Source of the DNA: Bradyrhizobium sp. C9
GTDB lineage: Bacteria > Pseudomonadota > Alphaproteobacteria > Rhizobiales > Xanthobacteraceae
Direction: 5' to 3'
Assembly (NCBI RefSeq): GCF_002532045.1
Contig: NZ_NWTG01000025.1
Span: 44,731-108,730 of the forward strand
DNA length: 64,000 nucleotides
Shown: one piece after another, positions 59,989 to 64,000 of the stretch
Numbering within the stretch: the stretch's first letter is position 1
Layout of the letters: the number at the start of each line of letters is the position of its first letter
Made by a program: the position numbers and the translations under genes
The notes under the pieces: model-generated
The model's database searches: none
The model's input: only the letters and a program-made list of their open reading frames with translations
What the model was told of the DNA's origin: nothing

Positions 59989-60105
59989 ACCAAGCTTGCT
60001 GCGATTATGAGTCCGCTTTTTTGGCCCAAGGCCGACACGCAGATCACGTGGACTCCACCTCCTCTTTCGAAGGCAAGGCGGACATGGCCATAAGAATATT
60101 ACATC

Positions 60106-61377
60106 CTAGATTGCGTTGCCGCGCTCCCCCACGAGACGCGCACCGTCATGGCCGGTCACGACGAGCCGCCGCACCGCACCCGGCACATCTCCCTCAATGG
60201 CAACGGGCAGGAAATGCTCGGTGCGGCCTTGCCTGTCGCTCTCGATCAGCACCGCGCGCGTCGCGCCGACTTCCGCAGCCAGCCGCCGTTGCAACGCGGC
60301 TTCGCCGGCTGCGCGCAGCCGCTTCGCACGCTCCCTGATCGCGCCGCCCTCGACCTGCGGCATCCGCGCCGCCGGCGTGCCCGGACGTCGCGAATAGGGA
60401 AACACATGCAGGAAGGTGAGATCGCATTCAGCGACCAGATCGAGCGAGCGCGCAAACATCTCCTCGGACTCGGTCGGGAAGCCCGCGATGATGTCGGCGC
60501 CGAGCGCGATGTCCGGCCGTAGCCGGCGCACCTGCGCGCAGAAATCGATCGCGTCCTGGCGTGAATGCCGGCGCTTCATCCGCTTCAGGATCATGTCATC
60601 GCCGGACTGCAGCGACAGATGCAGATGCGGCATCAGCCGCGGATCGTCGGCGATCACGTCGAGCAGATCGCGATCGGCCTCGATCGAATCGATCGACGAG
60701 ATGCGCAGCCGCTTCAGCTCGGGCACATGGCGCAGGATCTGCCGCGTCAGCTGGCCGAGCTTCGGCGCGCCCGGCAGATCGGCGCCATAGCTCGTGAGAT
60801 CGACGCCGGTCAGCACGATCTCGGCGTGGCCGCGCTCGACCAATGTGCGGACCTGATCGACCACTGCCCCCATCGGCACCGAGCGCGAATTGCCGCGGCC
60901 GTAGGGGATGATGCAGAAGGTGCAGCGATGATCGCAGCCGTTCTGCACCTGCACGAATACCCGCGGCAGGCCGCGCTCGAAGCCGTCGAGCAGATGCGGC
61001 GCCATCTCGGTCACCGCCATGATGTCGGCGACCGCGACCTTCTCGCTCGCGCCAACATCGAAAGCCGCGCGCGTCGCCTGCCAGGCGTCGCCGCGCATCT
61101 TCTCGTCATTGCCGACGACGCGATCGACCTCGGCCATCTCGGCAAACATCTCGGCTTGCGTCTGCGCCGCGCAGCCGGTGACGACGATGCGCGCGGCGGG
61201 GCGTTCGCGTTTCAGCTTGCGGATCGACTGCCGAGCCTGCGCGACCGCCTCATTGGTGACGGCGCAGCTGTTGATGACGATGGTCTCAGTCAGGCCGGCC
61301 TGCTCCGCCTCGCGCCTGATCACCTCGGATTCGAATGCGTTGAGGCGGCAGCCAAAGGTAACGACGTCGACGCTCAT
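60106..61377 (-). CDS. mtaB: tRNA t6A37 methylthiotransferase MtaB
   Basis: A radical-SAM methylthiotransferase (423 residues) that converts t6A37 to ms2t6A37 in tRNAs for ANN codons. The N-terminal UPF0004 domain begins 'VDVVTFGCRLNAFESEVI'. The radical-SAM cysteines are in 'VQNGCDHRCTFCIIPYGRGNSRS' (C-x3-C-x2-C), followed by 'LTGVDLTSYG'. A TRAM domain ends the protein. ATG 61377 is used; the upstream in-frame codons lie in a dispersed repeat. The gene is 60 bases from dapF and probably cotranscribed with it. Confidence 0.96.
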   Translation of the reverse strand: MSVDVVTFGCRLNAFESEVIRREAEQAGLTETIVINSCAVTNEAVAQARQSIRKLKRERPAARIVVTGCAAQTQAEMFAEMAEVDRVVGNDEKMRGDAWQATRAAFDVGASEKVAVADIMAVTEMAPHLLDGFERGLPRVFVQVQNGCDHRCTFCIIPYGRGNSRSVPMGAVVDQVRTLVERGHAEIVLTGVDLTSYGADLPGAPKLGQLTRQILRHVPELKRLRISSIDSIEADRDLLDVIADDPRLMPHLHLSLQSGDDMILKRMKRRHSRQDAIDFCAQVRRLRPDIALGADIIAGFPTESEEMFARSLDLVAECDLTFLHVFPYSRRPGTPAARMPQVEGGAIRERAKRLRAAGEAALQRRLAAEVGATRAVLIESDRQGRTEHFLPVAIEGDVPGAVRRLVVTGHDGARLVGERGNAI

Positions 61378-61389
61378 GACTCTTTGTTC

Positions 61390-61438
61390 GAGCATGATCT
61401 CGTCGGAAAACCGGTTTCCACTTTTCCGGATCATGCTT
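61390..61438. repeat. 'gagcatgatc' repeat filling the dapF-mtaB spacer
   Basis: Arms gagcatgatc (61390-61399) and gatcatgctt (61429-61438). The element occupies nearly the whole 60-base gap: it ends at the dapF stop (TAA, 61438-61440) and is 12 bases from the mtaB start. Confidence 0.75.
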
Positions 61439-62313
61439 TAGGCGACGCTGGCGAACAGCGCCGGATCGAAGCGGCCCTCATATTCGAAATCGGCGGTGCC
61501 GGTCATCAGCACGTGATCGTCGCGTTCGCGCCACTCGATCCCGAGCTTGCCGCCCGGCAGCGTGATCTCGACGATGCGGTTGGCGCGCTTCAACCGCGCC
61601 GCCGCGACCGCGGTCGCGCAGGCCGCGGAGCCGCAGGCCCTGGTGAGGCCGGCGCCGCGCTCCCAGGTGCGGATCGTGATGTGGTCGCGATCGACGATAT
61701 GGGCGAGCGTGATGTTGGCGCGCTCCGGGAAGATCGGATGGTTTTCCAGCAGCGGCCCGAAACGTTCGAGGTCGTAGGCATTGACGTCGTCGACCCAGAA
61801 CACCGCGTGCGGATTGCCCATCGAGACCACCGACGGCGAATGCAGCACCGGATTGTCGATCGGCCCGACCTGCAGCTCGATGTAGCGGGTGTCGCGAAAT
61901 TCCTCAGCCAGCGGAATGTCCTGCCAGCCAAACTTCGGCGCGCCCATGTCGACGGTGTAGAGATCCGGCGCCGGCCCCTGCCAGCAATTGAGCAGGCCGG
62001 CGCGGGTCTGGAACGTCGCCGTGGTCTGCCCGGTCTTCTCGAAGATCCGCCGCACCACGCAGCGCATGCCGTTGCCGCAGGCCCCGGCCTCCGAGCCGTC
62101 ATTGTTGTAGATCGAGATGAACGCTTCGGTGCCATCGAGCCGCGGCGGCTGCAGCACCATCAGCTGGTCATATGGCACGCCGCCGGCCGGTGACGCCACG
62201 GCGCGCGCCTCCGCCGCCGAAACCTGCGCTTTGGAATCGCGCAGGTCGACGACGACGATCTCGTTGCCGATGCCGTTCATCTTGGCGAATGCGTGATTGG
62301 CGAGCGCGCTCAT
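61438..62313 (-). CDS. dapF: Diaminopimelate epimerase
   Basis: Converts LL- to meso-diaminopimelate for peptidoglycan and lysine synthesis, without cofactor. The 291-residue protein has both catalytic Cys motifs: 'GACGNGMRCVV' (first half) and 'RACGSAACATA' (second half). It starts 'FAKMNGIGNEIVVVDLRD', the family opening. It heads the two-gene unit dapF-mtaB, an order seen in many Rhizobiales. Confidence 0.98.
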   Translation of the reverse strand: MSALANHAFAKMNGIGNEIVVVDLRDSKAQVSAAEARAVASPAGGVPYDQLMVLQPPRLDGTEAFISIYNNDGSEAGACGNGMRCVVRRIFEKTGQTTATFQTRAGLLNCWQGPAPDLYTVDMGAPKFGWQDIPLAEEFRDTRYIELQVGPIDNPVLHSPSVVSMGNPHAVFWVDDVNAYDLERFGPLLENHPIFPERANITLAHIVDRDHITIRTWERGAGLTRACGSAACATAVAAARLKRANRIVEITLPGGKLGIEWRERDDHVLMTGTADFEYEGRFDPALFASVA

Positions 62314-62498
62314 CGATTTTCCTAAATTCTGCCCGGTTATATGGCGAGTGGTGGCCCCTTAGCCAGTCTGAATAGCCCTATGACACATCTGTCATGGGAC
62401 GAATGCAGAACTCGCGTGTTAGGAATATCGCGCCTCAAGGACCGCGCGCGCCGGGACAGATCGAGCGGCCGTTTGAGGAAGGGGATGGAGAATACCGA

Positions 62499-63209
62499 AT
62501 GAACCGTATCAACACGCTCCGCGCGGCCCTGGTCGTGCTGCTCCCTTTGGCCGCGATCGCCCTGGCAAGCCCGGCGCCTGCCCAGTCGCCGTCAGCCTCG
62601 CCCGCTCCGGCGGCAAGCCCGAGCCCCACCCCTGCGCCTGCGCCATCGGCAACGCCGGTGCCCCCGCCTGCCGAGACCAAGTCGCCGGCCGACAGCCCCG
62701 CCGCGTCGCAGTCCCCGACGCCGCCGCCGGCCGCCCCGGTGCAGACCGCCGACCCGTTCGGCGAGCCGTTCACGCTGGAACCGAAAAAGGTCGTGATGCT
62801 GAAGGGCACGGCCAATTGGGATTCGGCCTTCGACGCGCTGATCGAGGCGTTCAAGCAGCTCACCGCGCTGCTCGACAAGGACGGCATCAAGGCAGCGGGC
62901 AATCCGATGATCGTCTACACCTCGACCGACGATACCGGCTTCACCTTCATCGCCGAAATCCCGGTCGATCAGGACGTCAAGAACCTCGGCAAGAACATGA
63001 GCATGGGCAATTCGCCCGACGGCAAGGCGCTCAAGTTCGTCCATCGCGGTTCCTACGACAACATGGACAACACCTATGAGGCGATCACCAATCACCTCGA
63101 CGACAAGAAGCTCGAAGCCAAGGACACTTTTATCGAGGAATACATCACCGATCCGCTGAAGACCGCCGAAGACAAGCTTGTGATCAACGTCTACGTACCC
63201 CTGAAGTGA
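62499..63209 (+). CDS. Exported GyrI-like/effector-binding domain protein with Pro-rich linker
   Basis: A 236-residue protein with a signal peptide ('ALVVLLPLAAIALASPAPAQ'), an unusual 60-residue Pro/Ala/Ser/Thr linker and a C-terminal GyrI-like (SOUL/effector-binding) domain: 'MIVYTSTDDTGFTFIAEIPV', 'FVHRGSYDNMDNTYEAITNHL', 'FIEEYITDP' and 'VINVYVPL'. Such domains bind small hydrophobic ligands and are usually cytosolic and fused to AraC/MerR regulators; an exported stand-alone version is less common. ATG 62499 is chosen for the signal peptide. It is translationally linked to the next gene. Confidence 0.82.
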   Translation: MNRINTLRAALVVLLPLAAIALASPAPAQSPSASPAPAASPSPTPAPAPSATPVPPPAETKSPADSPAASQSPTPPPAAPVQTADPFGEPFTLEPKKVVMLKGTANWDSAFDALIEAFKQLTALLDKDGIKAAGNPMIVYTSTDDTGFTFIAEIPVDQDVKNLGKNMSMGNSPDGKALKFVHRGSYDNMDNTYEAITNHLDDKKLEAKDTFIEEYITDPLKTAEDKLVINVYVPLK

Positions 63210-63943
63210 GCCAGATGCCCCATCGTCTCCCCCTCGGCCTCCCCATCGCTGCTACCCTCATCGCGACCACGCTGCTGGCCGCGCCCGCACTCGCCGACAG
63301 CGATTTTCCGCCGGCGATCTCGGTCACCGGCGAGGCGACCGTATCGACCGCGCCCGACCAGGCGCAGCTCGACGCCGGCGTCACCACCGACGGCAAGACC
63401 GCACGCGAGGCCACCGACGCCAACAATGTGACGATGGGCAAGGTGCTGGCCGCGCTGAAGGGCGCCGGCATCGCGGAAAAGGACTATCAGACCTCGCGGC
63501 TGTCGCTGCAGCCGCAATTCGCCAACCGTCCGCCGTCGTCGCCGAACGCCCCGCCCAGCATCGTCGGCTACCACGCCAGCAATCGGGTCACGATCAAGCT
63601 GCACGATGTGAGCAAGGTCGCCAGCGTGATCGACGTGCTGGTCGGCGCCGGCGCCAACGATATCGGCGGGCTCAATTTCTCGGTATCGCAGGCCTCGAAG
63701 CTGCTCGACGAGGCACGCGAGCGCGCGATCGCTGACGCCCGCCGCAAGGCGGAGATCTACGCCAAGGCCGCCGGCGTCACGCTCGGCGCGCCGTTGAACA
63801 TCGCGGAAGTCGGCTCGGCGCCGGTCCCGATGTTCCGCGCCAAGATGGCCACGGCAGGCTTCGCCGCACCGACGCCGGTCGCGCAAGGCGAGGAAACGCT
63901 GACCGTCAACGTGAGCGTCTCCTGGGCAATCAAGGAGAAGTAG
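63206..63943 (+). CDS. SIMPL domain (DUF541) periplasmic protein
   Basis: A 245-residue exported protein of the SIMPL/BP26/OMP28 group. Signal peptide 'LIATTLLAAPALA', then 'ISVTGEATVSTAPDQAQLDAGV' (the family opening), 'YQTSRLSLQPQF', 'DVLVGAGANDIGGLNFSVS' and 'AIADARRKAEIYAKAAGVTLG'. In Brucella the relative BP26 is an abundant periplasmic antigen. GTG 63206 overlaps the stop of the upstream gene (GTGA); ATG 63215 is equally possible. Confidence 0.92.
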   Translation: MSQMPHRLPLGLPIAATLIATTLLAAPALADSDFPPAISVTGEATVSTAPDQAQLDAGVTTDGKTAREATDANNVTMGKVLAALKGAGIAEKDYQTSRLSLQPQFANRPPSSPNAPPSIVGYHASNRVTIKLHDVSKVASVIDVLVGAGANDIGGLNFSVSQASKLLDEARERAIADARRKAEIYAKAAGVTLGAPLNIAEVGSAPVPMFRAKMATAGFAAPTPVAQGEETLTVNVSVSWAIKEK

Positions 63944-63948
63944 ACCGC

Positions 63949-63975
63949 GTCGTCCCGGCGAAGGCCGGGACCCAT
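63949..63975. repeat. REPIN arm at the window end
   Basis: This 27-base palindromic arm is the exact inverse of the arm at 1114-1140. It follows the SIMPL gene stop by 5 bases. The partner arm, if any, lies beyond the window. Confidence 0.7.
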
Positions 63976-64000
63976 ATGTGGACGGCCCCCGTGGCACAAG

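Overview
The window is high-GC, densely coded alphaproteobacterial chromosome. Gene content and order point to Bradyrhizobium or a close relative (Rhodopseudomonas/Afipia lineage): rpmA-obgE-proBA-nadD-rsfS-rlmH-envC-ctpA-yibQ-rppH, atpHAGDC without the F0 genes, mdh-sucCDAB-lpd, acnA next to ccmABCDG, and ftsY-yciB. Almost all of it is core housekeeping sequence. I see no prophage, insertion-sequence transposase, CRISPR array, rRNA or tRNA gene.

Layout. 1-13.8 kb (+ strand apart from a DMT permease): the end of ribosomal protein L27, a GNAT enzyme, a MaoC-like protein, Obg GTPase, proline synthesis (ProB, ProA), NAD synthesis (NadD), ribosome silencing and rRNA methylation (RsfS, RlmH), a cell-envelope block (EnvC-like, CtpA, YibQ-like) and two tandem RppH-type Nudix genes. 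13.8-21.9 kb (- strand): an AraC regulator, a membrane adenylate/guanylate cyclase with a repetitive C-terminal region, then the F1 ATP synthase operon atpHAGDC. 22-27.3 kb: an RlpA-like protein behind an AT-rich promoter region with a perfect CtrA-type site, PriA, XerC and a DUF4337 membrane protein. 27.3-40 kb (- strand): a TCA-cycle supercluster (mdh, sucC, a DUF1579-like gene, sucD, sucA, sucB, SDR, lpd) plus ZapE. 40-48.4 kb: ThpR, an arylesterase divergent from an ABC exporter pair, a BI-1 family protein, a GNAT enzyme, DUF2794 and DUF1223 proteins, and a 545-base spacer with a candidate small RNA. 48.5-64 kb: aconitase, cytochrome c maturation (ccmABCDG), a ComEA-like protein, YciB, FtsY, an RluA-type pseudouridine synthase, a DUF2336 protein, a Tat-exported amidohydrolase in an atypical spacer, MtaB, DapF and two exported proteins (GyrI-like and SIMPL domains).

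The non-coding sequence is dominated by dispersed palindromic repeats of several families: 'gagcatgatc' elements, 'gcgttttc' elements, and REPIN-like elements such as 'cgtcccggcg...' and a GTAG/CTAC-bounded one. They abut start codons (obgE, rlmH) and stop codons (priA, rluA-type, dapF), one is nested inside another, and one is translated as the tail of the AraC protein. No RAYT transposase is present in the window. I found no convincing new multi-gene system. The best leads are the candidate terminator-bounded RNA near 47.3 kb, the CtrA site at rlpA, the repeat-gene junctions, the cyclase C-terminal repeats and the exported GyrI-like/SIMPL pair.
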